A DNA stretch of 12,944 bases, taken from contig CALFJG010000005.1 in assembly GCA_937877625.1 (NCBI GenBank), positions 1-12,944 on the forward strand, given 5' to 3'. This DNA is from an uncultured Prevotellaceae bacterium. GTDB lineage: Bacteria; Bacteroidota; Bacteroidia; Bacteroidales; Bacteroidaceae. Positions 6,857 to 12,944 of the stretch are shown piece by piece. The position numbers were made by a program, and so were the translations under genes. The notes under the pieces are model-generated. The model saw only the letters and a program-made list of their open reading frames with translations. It was not told the origin of the DNA and did no database searches. Each line of letters starts with the position of its first letter. Within the stretch, counting starts at the first letter, position 1.

Positions 6857-7969
6857 TTATTTCCTAACGAGCGTCAGGCATTGAAGTGCGAAGTCGAAGA
6901 ACACTATTTTAGCGTTGGCATTCTGCCCTATGTCGCGCATCGCGGCATCAATCTCTGCGGCAAAGCCTTCGACGTTGCGCTCATTGATGTACGGTGAGAA
7001 GCGTGTAAGGAAGTCGGCCTCTTGCGTATTGGTGAAGTTCAGCGCGGGTTGGCCGAGGTTGCGGATAAAACTCTCGCGCACCACGTGGTGCATATATTGT
7101 AAGAAGCGCCGTTGTTTCTCGCGCCCCCAGTCGGCTATCTGTTCTGACCAGGCTTGTAGGTCGCGCACCTGGCGGGAAAAGCCTTTGCGCATCAGGAGTT
7201 TGAACATATCAAGGAACAACTCCTCCTCGCCGGCGGCTGTCACCTGTGCTACGGCACGCGTGTAGCTACCGCCCGAGGAGCGTGCCACGACGTTGGCATC
7301 GTATTGCGAGAGACCGTAGTTGGCCACCAGGGCCGCAGCAACCTCCGCCACCGTCAGGGCCTTACACTCCATACGCATACAGCGTGAGAGGATTGTCTCG
7401 AGGAGCATCTCGGGATGGTCGCTGACAAGGAGGAAGGCTGTGCCGGGCTGTGGCTCTTCCAGGATTTTGAGGAGTTTGTTGGCCGCTTGCACCATCATAT
7501 GCTCGGGATGCCAGATGATTAGCACGCGATACCCGCCTTGGCTTGACGAGAGGCTTATCTTGCGCAATAGCTCTTCGCTTTCCGACACATAGATGCGCGG
7601 CTGCTGTGTGGTGACGCCCAACTGCGAATACCACTCTTTCGTATCAAAGTACGGCGACTGCCGTAGCAGTTCACGCCATTTTGTAAGAAAGTTGTCGCTG
7701 ACTTTCTTATTCTCTATTATAGGAAACACAAAGTGCAGGTCGGGGTGTTCTAATTTCTGCGTCATTCTGCAGCCGCTGCACTGGCCGCACGCCTCGCCCG
7801 ACACGGGCTGGCGACAGAGCAGAGCCGTGGCGTAAGCGAGCGCGAGAGGCAGCTTACCGCAGCCGGCGGGGCCGTAGAGGAGTTGCGCGTGGGGGATATG
7901 CCCCGTGCGCAGCTGCGCTAAGAGTTGCTGCTTAACGGTTTCTTGTCCTATGACTTCACTAAATAGCAT
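6857..7969 (-). CDS. holB: DNA polymerase III delta' subunit (clamp loader)
   Basis: Clamp-loader AAA+ subunit that, with delta and tau/gamma, opens the DnaN ring and loads it on primed DNA. With the start at 7969 (MLFSEVIGQ) it has 370 residues. An upstream in-frame ATG at 8065 would run into metF and add a tail with no family similarity, so it is rejected. Visible: P-loop region GPAGCGKL (33-40), in which the usual Ser/Thr after Lys is Leu, fitting a non-ATP-binding delta'; a Cys4 zinc module C52, C61, C64, C67, spaced as in E. coli delta'; the block ANKLLKILEEP (163-173); sensor-1-like LLVSDHP (180-186); and the SRC motif (195-197) supplying the arginine finger. It lies 13 bp after metF and 15 bp before the ricT-like gene. 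Confidence 0.95.
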   Translation of the reverse strand: MLFSEVIGQETVKQQLLAQLRTGHIPHAQLLYGPAGCGKLPLALAYATALLCRQPVSGEACGQCSGCRMTQKLEHPDLHFVFPIIENKKVSDNFLTKWRELLRQSPYFDTKEWYSQLGVTTQQPRIYVSESEELLRKISLSSSQGGYRVLIIWHPEHMMVQAANKLLKILEEPQPGTAFLLVSDHPEMLLETILSRCMRMECKALTVAEVAAALVANYGLSQYDANVVARSSGGSYTRAVAQVTAAGEEELFLDMFKLLMRKGFSRQVRDLQAWSEQIADWGREKQRRFLQYMHHVVRESFIRNLGQPALNFTNTQEADFLTRFSPYINERNVEGFAAEIDAAMRDIGQNANAKIVFFDFALQCLTLVRK

Positions 7970-7982
7970 AAATAGCACACGT

Positions 7983-8942
7983 TTAGAACACGGCTTTTGC
8001 GATTTCCCTGATACTCTCGGCGGCACCCATAGAATAGAAATGTATGCCTGGCACTCCCGCTGCAATGAGTTCGCGCGCCTGCGCTATGCCCCACTCTATG
8101 CCTAAGGCCCGCGCTTGGTCGTCGGTGTGCAGGTGGGCGGCTTCGTTCACTAAGGCCTCGGGTAAGTCGCAGTGGAACGTCTTGGGAATGGTGTTGAGCT
8201 GGGCAAGGCGCGTAAAAGGCTTCAGTCCCGGCACGATAGGCACGCGGATGCCTGCCGCACGCGCTTGCTCCACGAAGCGGAAATAGGCGGCATTGTCGTA
8301 GAAGAGTTGTGTCACGCCATAGCCCGCACCGAGTTCCACCTTACGCTTGAACCATTGTAAATCTTCCGCGCCGTTGGGGGCTTCCTCGTGTTTCTCGGGA
8401 TAGCACGCCACGCCGTAGGTGAACGGCTCCGGCGGCGCGTCGGTTGTGGTGCCGTCAATGAAACACCCCTCGTTGAAAGCATTGATTTGCTCGATAAGGT
8501 CGGTCGTATGGGCATTGGCATCGCCCTGCTGCCGGGGCTTGGTGAGGCCAGCGGCGCGGGGTTTATCGCCGCGAAGGGCTAAGACGTGGGTCATGCCGAG
8601 AAACTGCAAGTCGAGCAACACATACTCCGTTTCCTCACGCGTAAAGCCCTGACACAACACGTGGGGCACCACCGGTATGCCGTACTCGTATTGCAACGCG
8701 GCGGCTACGGCCACGGTGCCCGGCCGGCGCCGCAGGACGGTGCGTTGCAACAATCCGTCCGCGCGCTCACGATATACATACTCTGCGCTGTGCGTCGTGA
8801 TGTTGATATAAGCGGGGCAAAACTCGCGCAGCATCTCCACCACGTGGCGCAAACGCCCGAGCCCCGCACCTTTCAGGGGCGGGAGTATCTCAAAAGAGAA
8901 AGCGGGGTGCTCCGAGCCACGAAGCAGTTCGGCTACGTTCAT
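7983..8942 (-). CDS. metF: 5,10-methylenetetrahydrofolate reductase
   Basis: FAD flavoprotein that reduces methylene-THF to methyl-THF, the methyl donor for methionine synthesis. 319 residues, close to the usual MetF length of about 300-320. The TIM-barrel motifs are present in order: FSFEILPP (15-22, catalytic-type Glu18), YINITTHSAEY, HVLCQGFTREE, the FAD/folate-binding ALRGD (122-126), YGVACYPEKHEEAPN (176-190), TQLFYDN (211-217, folate-contacting Gln), VPGLKPF and GIHFYSMG (299-306). It begins 16 bp after the DUF4835 gene and ends 13 bp before holB, inside the apparent operon. The start Met at 8942 gives a normal N-terminus. I see no riboswitch in front of it, as expected for an internal operon gene. 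Confidence 0.97.
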   Translation of the reverse strand: MNVAELLRGSEHPAFSFEILPPLKGAGLGRLRHVVEMLREFCPAYINITTHSAEYVYRERADGLLQRTVLRRRPGTVAVAAALQYEYGIPVVPHVLCQGFTREETEYVLLDLQFLGMTHVLALRGDKPRAAGLTKPRQQGDANAHTTDLIEQINAFNEGCFIDGTTTDAPPEPFTYGVACYPEKHEEAPNGAEDLQWFKRKVELGAGYGVTQLFYDNAAYFRFVEQARAAGIRVPIVPGLKPFTRLAQLNTIPKTFHCDLPEALVNEAAHLHTDDQARALGIEWGIAQARELIAAGVPGIHFYSMGAAESIREIAKAVF

Positions 8943-8958
8943 ACGGAAACAAAACGTT

Positions 8959-9870
8959 TTATTGCTGTATCTCGCGCCACGACGTATTCATTGAGGCGTT
9001 GATAGAGGAGAGGAGGTCGTAGAGGGTGTCTTTTTCTTTGGCATTGGCTTTGCCGCGATAGATGTTCACTATTTCGTCGCGCTTAAACTCGGTAAATAGT
9101 TGTGGCAAGAGGCTGAGGGGTTTGTCTTGGTGCGCTTGCCGCAGGAGCATCAGTGCCTCGGTCACGGCAGCGCGTCCACGCTCGGCGTTCTCGGCCATAA
9201 TGTCGAGCCCCTCGCGGTGATATTTATACATCAACTGGCGCATCGACTCCATTCCGCTGTCTAAGTAGTCGTTGATAACGGCGTAGCGGTTTTTCATATC
9301 GTCAAAGGCTTTCCACCCCTTGGCCGAGAGCACCAGGCTCTGACACGTCTGCGTGATGGTGCGACACACCTCCAACGGCTCCGTGCCACCCAGCGGGGCA
9401 AACGTGTCAAGGTCTATTCCTATAATAAGGTAGCAGTAATAAGCCACAAGGGCGGTGAGGTCGTTGTCTATTACGTCGGGGCGAAACTCCATCTTGTCGT
9501 ACTCCTGATAGCTGAAGTTGAAACTCTCGTCGGACGTGGCAAAGGTGGGGGTGGTGTAGCTGGAGCCAAAGACGGGGCGCGTGGCTTGCACGGTGAGCGT
9601 ACACTCAAAACGATGCTCGCTCTGGTCGTATTTGTTCACCGTGATGTTGAACGTGGCGTTGATGCGCTCGTGGCGTGCAAACTGTAGTTGTGTCCACTGC
9701 CGCTCGTTGATAAACTGCTCCACAGCCTGCCGTAGGTTGTCGAACACGGCCACGTCGGTGCCTGAAATCTTTTGGTGGTTGATGTTTACGCGCGCCGTAA
9801 TCTCCTGTGCCTGCAACGCTACGGCCACAAGGCTCAGGGCTAAGGCGGCTACGGTTCGAAGCGTGTGCAT
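8959..9870 (-). CDS. porD: DUF4835 / PorD-like secreted protein
   Basis: 303-residue exported protein of the DUF4835 family, which I recall being named type IX secretion system protein PorD in current annotations; that name is from memory and its mechanism is not established. Residues 1-21 form a signal peptide (MHTLRT, Ala/Leu/Val core, likely cut at LQA|Q). Family blocks: ITARVNINHQKISGTD (24-39), RPVFGSSYTTPTF (98-110), FNFSYQEYDKMEF (117-129), and the highly characteristic LTALVAYYCYLIIGIDLDTF (138-157) followed by PLGG. The C-terminal half is mostly helical. The start overlaps the end of coaBC by 22 bp, so the two are translationally coupled. Together with gldH in the same gene set this supports an envelope or secretion function. 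Confidence 0.85.
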   Translation of the reverse strand: MHTLRTVAALALSLVAVALQAQEITARVNINHQKISGTDVAVFDNLRQAVEQFINERQWTQLQFARHERINATFNITVNKYDQSEHRFECTLTVQATRPVFGSSYTTPTFATSDESFNFSYQEYDKMEFRPDVIDNDLTALVAYYCYLIIGIDLDTFAPLGGTEPLEVCRTITQTCQSLVLSAKGWKAFDDMKNRYAVINDYLDSGMESMRQLMYKYHREGLDIMAENAERGRAAVTEALMLLRQAHQDKPLSLLPQLFTEFKRDEIVNIYRGKANAKEKDTLYDLLSSINASMNTSWREIQQ

Positions 9871-11054
9871 AACTCGTCGATAATATCTTTGGCCACGGCT
9901 CGTTTGTCTTTCAGCGGGAAAGTCTTGGTGGCACTGGCCGAAATGATAGAAACTTTGTTGGTGTCAACGCCAAAGCCGGCGCCGGGGTCGGAAAGGGAGT
10001 TTAACACAATGAAGTCAAGGTTCTTCTTCTGCCTTTTCTCCTCGGCGTGCCTTATGCCGTCGTCGGTTTCGAGGGCAAAGCCCACGAGGCGTTGCTTGGC
10101 GGTCTTCATTCTCCCGAGTGCCGCCGCTATGTCGCGCGTCGGGGTGAGGCGCAGGGTGAGCGGCGCGGCGGTGCGCTTGAGCTTGGCCGGCGAGGGGTTT
10201 TCTACCGTATAGTCTGCCACGGCAGCGCACAGTATTGCCCCGTCGCAGGAGGGAAAGGTGGCTACCGCCGCCTCATACATCTCGGCACTGGTGGTGACGT
10301 CGCGCCGCGACACTCCTTCGGGCGTGGGGAGCGACACCGGGCCGCTCACGAGTGTTACCTCTGCACCACGTTTGGCACACTCGGCAGCCAGAGCGAAACC
10401 CATCTTGCCCGAGGACCAATTGCCGAGAAAGCGCACGGCATCTAAGGGTTCGTAGGTGGGGCCGGCTGTGACAAGGATGTGCTTGCCACGCAGACCGCCG
10501 CGCCGACACGCCTGCTCCGCTCTCTCGGACAATGCACGGCAAACCTCCTCGTAGATACGCTCGGGGGCTTCCATACGTCCCTTACCCTCCAAACCGCTCG
10601 CCAGTTCGCCACGGGCAGGCTCTATGATGGTTACGCCATCGCCACGAAGCGTTTGCAGGCTACGCTGTGTGGCAGCGTGGGAGTACATGTCTAAGTCCAT
10701 CGCCGGGGCTACAAACACGGGGGCTCTCATCGAAAGATATGTCGTGAGCAACATATTATCCGCCACGCCGGCGGCCATTTTTGCCAGCGTGGAAGCCGTG
10801 GCCGGAGCCACTACCATAGCATCGGCCCACAGGCCAAGTGCTACGTGGCTGTTCCAAGAGCCATCGCGACTGCTGAAAAACTCTGTTATCACTGGCTTGC
10901 GCGTCAGCGTGCTGAGCGTCACGGGAGTGATAAACTCACGCGCCGACGGTGTGACTACCGTTTGCACCTCGTGGCCGCCCTTCATAAAGAGGCGGATAAG
11001 CGTGCAGGCTTTATAGGCGGCTATACTGCCCGTGATGCCAAGAACGATGTGCAT
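9849..11054 (-). CDS. coaBC: Bifunctional phosphopantothenoylcysteine decarboxylase / phosphopantothenate-cysteine ligase
   Basis: Makes 4'-phosphopantetheine in CoA synthesis: the CoaB half joins cysteine to phosphopantothenate, the FMN-dependent CoaC half decarboxylates it. 401 residues, a normal length. CoaC (about 1-180): GITGSIAAYKA (6-16, FMN binding), WNSHVALGLWADA with active His70, and APATASTLAKMAAGVADN. CoaB (about 188-401): TAGPTYEPLDAVRFLGNWSSGKMG (197-219, shown here as two blocks), AAVADY, and the C-terminal KDKRAVAKDIIDEL. Two canonical CoaC residues differ: the PxMN motif reads PAMD (Asp120), and the usual catalytic Cys is Ser153 in GELASGLEGKGRM. I recall both variants being normal for Bacteroidales. 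It overlaps the DUF4835 gene by 22 bp and heads the probable operon. Confidence 0.96.
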   Translation of the reverse strand: MHIVLGITGSIAAYKACTLIRLFMKGGHEVQTVVTPSAREFITPVTLSTLTRKPVITEFFSSRDGSWNSHVALGLWADAMVVAPATASTLAKMAAGVADNMLLTTYLSMRAPVFVAPAMDLDMYSHAATQRSLQTLRGDGVTIIEPARGELASGLEGKGRMEAPERIYEEVCRALSERAEQACRRGGLRGKHILVTAGPTYEPLDAVRFLGNWSSGKMGFALAAECAKRGAEVTLVSGPVSLPTPEGVSRRDVTTSAEMYEAAVATFPSCDGAILCAAVADYTVENPSPAKLKRTAAPLTLRLTPTRDIAAALGRMKTAKQRLVGFALETDDGIRHAEEKRQKKNLDFIVLNSLSDPGAGFGVDTNKVSIISASATKTFPLKDKRAVAKDIIDELCTRFEP

Positions 11055-11072
11055 AAAGGAGGAAAACTATAC

Positions 11073-11219
11073 GTGAATGATAAAAATGAGCGGCAAGTTG
11101 CTCTCGGGCTCTCCCGAGCCTCATCTCTTTTCAAGCCCCGCCGAAAGGCGGCATACTTTGCTTCAAGGGGTGGCAACGATGATGCCGACACAAGCTTAGA
11201 CACCGTAAGAGGTTTATGA
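11073..11219 (+). CDS. Doubtful 48-residue ORF behind a strong ribosome-binding site
   Basis: A perfect-looking Shine-Dalgarno sequence, AAAGGAGG (11055-11062), stands 10 bases before a GTG (11073) that opens a 48-codon frame; ATG at 11077 opens a different 40-codon frame. The translation (starting VNDKNERQVALGLSRASSLF, then Lys/Arg-rich, with an acidic end) resembles no family I know, and the frame ends inside the 93-bp inverted repeat. It is antisense to the coaBC leader. Strong SD sequences are rarely used in Bacteroidetes, and the frame also stays open far upstream inside coaBC, so this may be chance. Confidence 0.15.
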   Translation: MNDKNERQVALGLSRASSLFKPRRKAAYFASRGGNDDADTSLDTVRGL

Positions 11220-11298
11220 CGTTTAATGCTCCACGCCTATCACAACGGACACGTTAGGATAGTTCTGCCCATAGGCATTAAACCGTATAAACCTCTTA
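11206..11298. repeat. 93-bp inverted repeat just downstream of dnaN
   Basis: Outer arms TAAGAGGTTTAT (11206-11217) and ATAAACCTCTTA (11287-11298) are perfect complements. After a 4-base near-match on each side a second pair follows, TTTAATGC (11222-11229) with GCATTAAA (11275-11282). The loop holds its own hairpin, CTATC-ac-AACG-gaca-CGTT-ag-GATAG (11237-11262). It begins 18 bp after the dnaN stop, so it could serve as a dnaN transcript end or mark a small non-autonomous element. I see no convincing target-site duplication. Confidence 0.8.
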
Positions 11299-11316
11299 AA
11301 ATGCGACGTTGTAGTG

Positions 11317-12441
11317 CTAATCGTTGAGCATCATCGGCATAAGAAGCATTAGCACCTCTTCGCCTTGGGGTTGCTCGGCGGGAACAATAACACCGGCGCG
11401 CGTACCATCGGCCAAGCGGAATGTCACCTCCTCGCTCTCCAGATTAGTAAGCAATTCAGATAGATACGGACCCTTGAAACCTATACGCAACGGCATACCC
11501 TTGTAGTCGCAAAGCATCTTCTCCTCGGCAGACATACTGAAGTCTATATCTGAACTCGATACGCTCAGACTCCCCGCGTCAAACGTCAGCTTCACAAGCG
11601 CGCTGTTCACATTGGAGAAAATCATCACACGACCCAACACGCTCAGCAGTGCCTGACGGTTTAGCGTTGCCTCGTTGGGATTGGCGGTGGGAATGACGCT
11701 GCGATAGTTCGGATAATGGCCGTCAATCAGCCGGCACGTAAGCGTGGCTGATGACGTGGAGAATACGGCACTTTGCATATTGAAACGCACCGTCACGAGC
11801 TCATCGTCCTTGTTGAACAAGCTCTTTAGCAATCCGGCGGGCTTCTTTGGCAGGATAAACGAGCCCTCTTGCCCCGGTGCTGTGTCGAGCAGGGAGGAAC
11901 AAGCGAGTTTGTGGCCATCGCTTGCCACGAACGACACCCTGCCGTCGGTAACGTCAAAGTACACACCGTTCATCACGGGGCGCAACGTGTCGTCGGCGGT
12001 GGCAAAGAGGTCGCGGCTCACCGCAGCAACAAGGCGCGCGGTAGGAAGGCTCAACTCGGTGATGTCGCCGTCGAGCGACGGTGGGACGGGATATTCATCG
12101 GCGCGCTGAGCGGTAAAGCGGTATTGGCCGTTCTGGTAAGCCACCGTGATTTCAAGCGTCTGCTCGTTGACATAAATCTCAAGCGGTTGCTCGGGGATAG
12201 ACTTCATCGCCTCCTGCATCTTCTTGGCGTTCACCGCGAAACGAATGTCACCGTCCTGCTCCTGAAGGTCAAGCACCGAGGTGAGCGTGTTCTCGTTGTC
12301 GGAGGCCGTGAGCGTGAGTTTCTTATCGTGAATGTCAAACAAGAAGCACTCGAGAATGGATACGCTGTTTTTACTTGTCACTACGCGGCCCAGAGCCTGC
12401 AAACGAGCCGAAAACGCAGTGCTGGAAATGATAAATTTCAT
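11317..12441 (-). CDS. dnaN: DNA polymerase III beta subunit (sliding clamp)
   Basis: Forms the dimeric ring that tethers DNA polymerase III, and other repair and replication factors, to DNA. 374 residues, the usual length. The three-domain clamp fold is supported by MKFIISSTAFSARLQALGRV (1-20), the middle-domain block DTLRPVMNGVYFD (151-163), ASDGHKLA (173-180), IDGHYPNYRSVIP (239-251), the third-domain DIDFSMSAEEKM, and the C-terminal MPMMLND (368-374), which forms part of the hydrophobic cleft that binds clamp-interacting peptides. It stands apart from its neighbours: a promoter-like site lies upstream (12508-12536), a 93-bp inverted repeat lies just downstream, and 262 bp separate it from coaBC. 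No dnaA gene or obvious DnaA-box cluster is seen nearby, so this need not be the origin. Confidence 0.97.
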   Translation of the reverse strand: MKFIISSTAFSARLQALGRVVTSKNSVSILECFLFDIHDKKLTLTASDNENTLTSVLDLQEQDGDIRFAVNAKKMQEAMKSIPEQPLEIYVNEQTLEITVAYQNGQYRFTAQRADEYPVPPSLDGDITELSLPTARLVAAVSRDLFATADDTLRPVMNGVYFDVTDGRVSFVASDGHKLACSSLLDTAPGQEGSFILPKKPAGLLKSLFNKDDELVTVRFNMQSAVFSTSSATLTCRLIDGHYPNYRSVIPTANPNEATLNRQALLSVLGRVMIFSNVNSALVKLTFDAGSLSVSSSDIDFSMSAEEKMLCDYKGMPLRIGFKGPYLSELLTNLESEEVTFRLADGTRAGVIVPAEQPQGEEVLMLLMPMMLND

Positions 12442-12507
12442 CGTGTATAAGAATTATTTGTGTTGATTATCGTCGTCAATATCGCGGCTTCGCATACTTT
12501 TGCCACG

Positions 12508-12536
12508 CAAAGTTACAACATTTTGACACGCGAAAC
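12508..12536 (-). promoter_or_regulatory. Likely dnaN promoter
   Basis: On the minus strand a TTTC-type -33 box (12535-12532) is followed after 16 bp by TAACTTTG (12515-12508), a full match to the Bacteroidetes -7 consensus TAnnTTTG. Transcription would begin about 60 bases before the dnaN ATG at 12441. Confidence 0.5.
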
Positions 12537-12721
12537 GCCACGAAAACCGTTTATTTAAACTTTTTACAAAAAAAAGCCTTTCCGAAACCGAACAACACAC
12601 ACCACACGATTGTCGACTTCCGAAGCCCTCGCACAACAGAAAAGCTGCCGGCAAACAGATTCCTCCCGCCTTCGCTACAGTTTTCGCTCGTGCGCGACCA
12701 GTTTTTTTCTTCATAGGCACA

Positions 12722-12817
12722 AAGAATTCAAAGTGTGACTATATTTTTACAAACAAAGCCTATGTTTTTACACATTTAGGCTATATTTGTATAAATATAG
12801 TCACACTTTGAATTCTT
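12722..12817. repeat. 96-bp AT-rich near-perfect palindrome
   Basis: The first 25 bases (12722-12746, beginning AAGAATTCAAAGTGTGAC) are exactly complementary to the last 25 (12793-12817). After single mismatches the pairing continues with TACAAA (12748-12753) / TTTGTA (12786-12791) and AGCCTA (12757-12762) / TAGGCT (12777-12782), leaving a 14-base loop that itself contains TGT-TTTT-ACA. In all, about 38 of 41 arm positions pair. No coding potential and no clear target-site duplication. It may be a MITE-like element, a protein-binding palindrome or a bidirectional terminator. Confidence 0.92.
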
Positions 12818-12858
12818 CATCCGAGGAAGAAAAAAATTCCTCACCACCCCAATTAAAA

Positions 12859-12890
12859 CGGAATAACGTAATTACGGAATTACGGCATAA
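12859..12890. repeat. Four imperfect 8-bp tandem repeats
   Basis: Units CGGAATAA, CGTAATTA, CGGAATTA and CGGCATAA follow one another without gaps, each one or two bases from the consensus CGGAATTA. This is an AT-rich microsatellite-like patch beside the 96-bp palindrome. Confidence 0.7.
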
Positions 12891-12944
12891 ACAGCACAGT
12901 ACGCTCTCCTGTGTATGCTCACTACGGGGCTATATACTCCGAAA

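Larger units (their letters stand above)
11055..11316. other. Structured gap between dnaN and coaBC
   Basis: Besides the 93-bp inverted repeat (11206-11298), this 262-bp gap contains a CTCGGG-CTCT-CCCGAG hairpin (11103-11118) and a CCGCC-GAAA-GGCGG hairpin with a GNRA tetraloop (11138-11151). CCCC (11136-11139) could instead pair with GGGG (11167-11170). On the minus strand this is the leader of coaBC; I see only a poor -7-like match (TAGTTTTC, 11072-11065) before it. It could be the 3' region of dnaN mRNA, a coaBC leader, or a separate small RNA. Confidence 0.5.
12442..12944. other. Gene-free right end upstream of dnaN
   Basis: No credible gene. A minus-strand frame (12720-12454) runs across the dnaN promoter and has a low-complexity Lys/Arg/Cys-rich translation. 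The region contains the dnaN promoter, the 96-bp palindrome (12722-12817), an 8-bp tandem repeat (12859-12890), and a hairpin GAGGAA / TTCCTC with an A-rich loop (12823-12842). The next gene upstream lies outside the window. Confidence 0.6.

Noticed and set aside
6857..8065. Longer holB with the start at 8065
   Set aside because: It would overlap metF by 83 bp and add 32 residues unlike the family; the start at 7969 gives a normal N-terminus.
12454..12720. Minus-strand 88-codon frame upstream of dnaN
   Set aside because: It covers the likely dnaN promoter, begins with GTG, and has no recognisable domain.
12722..12817. Replication origin next to dnaN
   Set aside because: No dnaA gene or cluster of DnaA boxes is visible; in Bacteroidetes dnaN is often away from the origin.
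12926..12935. GGGGCTATAT shared with the hairpin at 4871-4880
   Set aside because: A 10-base match without flanking similarity can arise by chance in this window.

Overview
The window looks like chromosomal DNA from a Bacteroidales bacterium, most likely Prevotellaceae. The reasons are: GldH and DUF4835/PorD family proteins; a PSP1/RicT-type protein of the Bacteroidetes form; a CotH protein ending in the short 'IDGR ... LPxGIYIIDGRKV' tail I associate with secreted Prevotella proteins; promoter-like TAnnTTTG boxes; and few Shine-Dalgarno sequences ahead of the real genes. The placement comes from protein motifs only, with no database search.

Layout. Bases 1-522 hold no convincing gene but carry a diverged copy of a dispersed palindromic repeat (about 160-255). 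Three genes then point right: a cardiolipin synthase-type phospholipase D protein (523-1992), a secreted CotH-kinase protein with a lectin-like N-terminus (2094-4319), and a small lipoprotein (4471-4833). A strong nested hairpin (4857-4915) separates them from a long leftward gene set. In transcription order from the right that set is dnaN (12441-11317), then after a structured 262-bp gap coaBC (11054-9849), the DUF4835/PorD-like protein (9870-8959), metF (8942-7983), holB (7969-6857) and the PSP1/RicT-like protein (6841-5717). After a 300-bp gap filled partly by a 78-bp tandem repeat comes gldH (5416-4919). From coaBC to ricT the genes overlap or sit 13-16 bp apart, so they probably form one operon mixing cofactor synthesis (CoA, methyl-folate), replication (clamp loader delta') and secretion/gliding-type envelope functions.

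How they fit together. DnaN is the sliding clamp and HolB part of its loader. CoaBC and MetF are core metabolism. GldH, the PorD-like protein and the C-terminal tail of the CotH protein all fit a cell with type IX secretion, although no core T9SS channel or motor gene lies in this window.

The most notable non-coding content is four inverted-repeat structures: the 78-bp repeat family (two tandem copies plus one distant inverted copy), a 96-bp AT-rich near-perfect palindrome upstream of dnaN, a 93-bp inverted repeat just downstream of dnaN, and the 59-bp nested hairpin between the converging genes. I saw no CRISPR array, tRNA, rRNA, transposase or obvious novel defence system. The repeats and the non-canonical CoaBC active site are the items most worth a second look.
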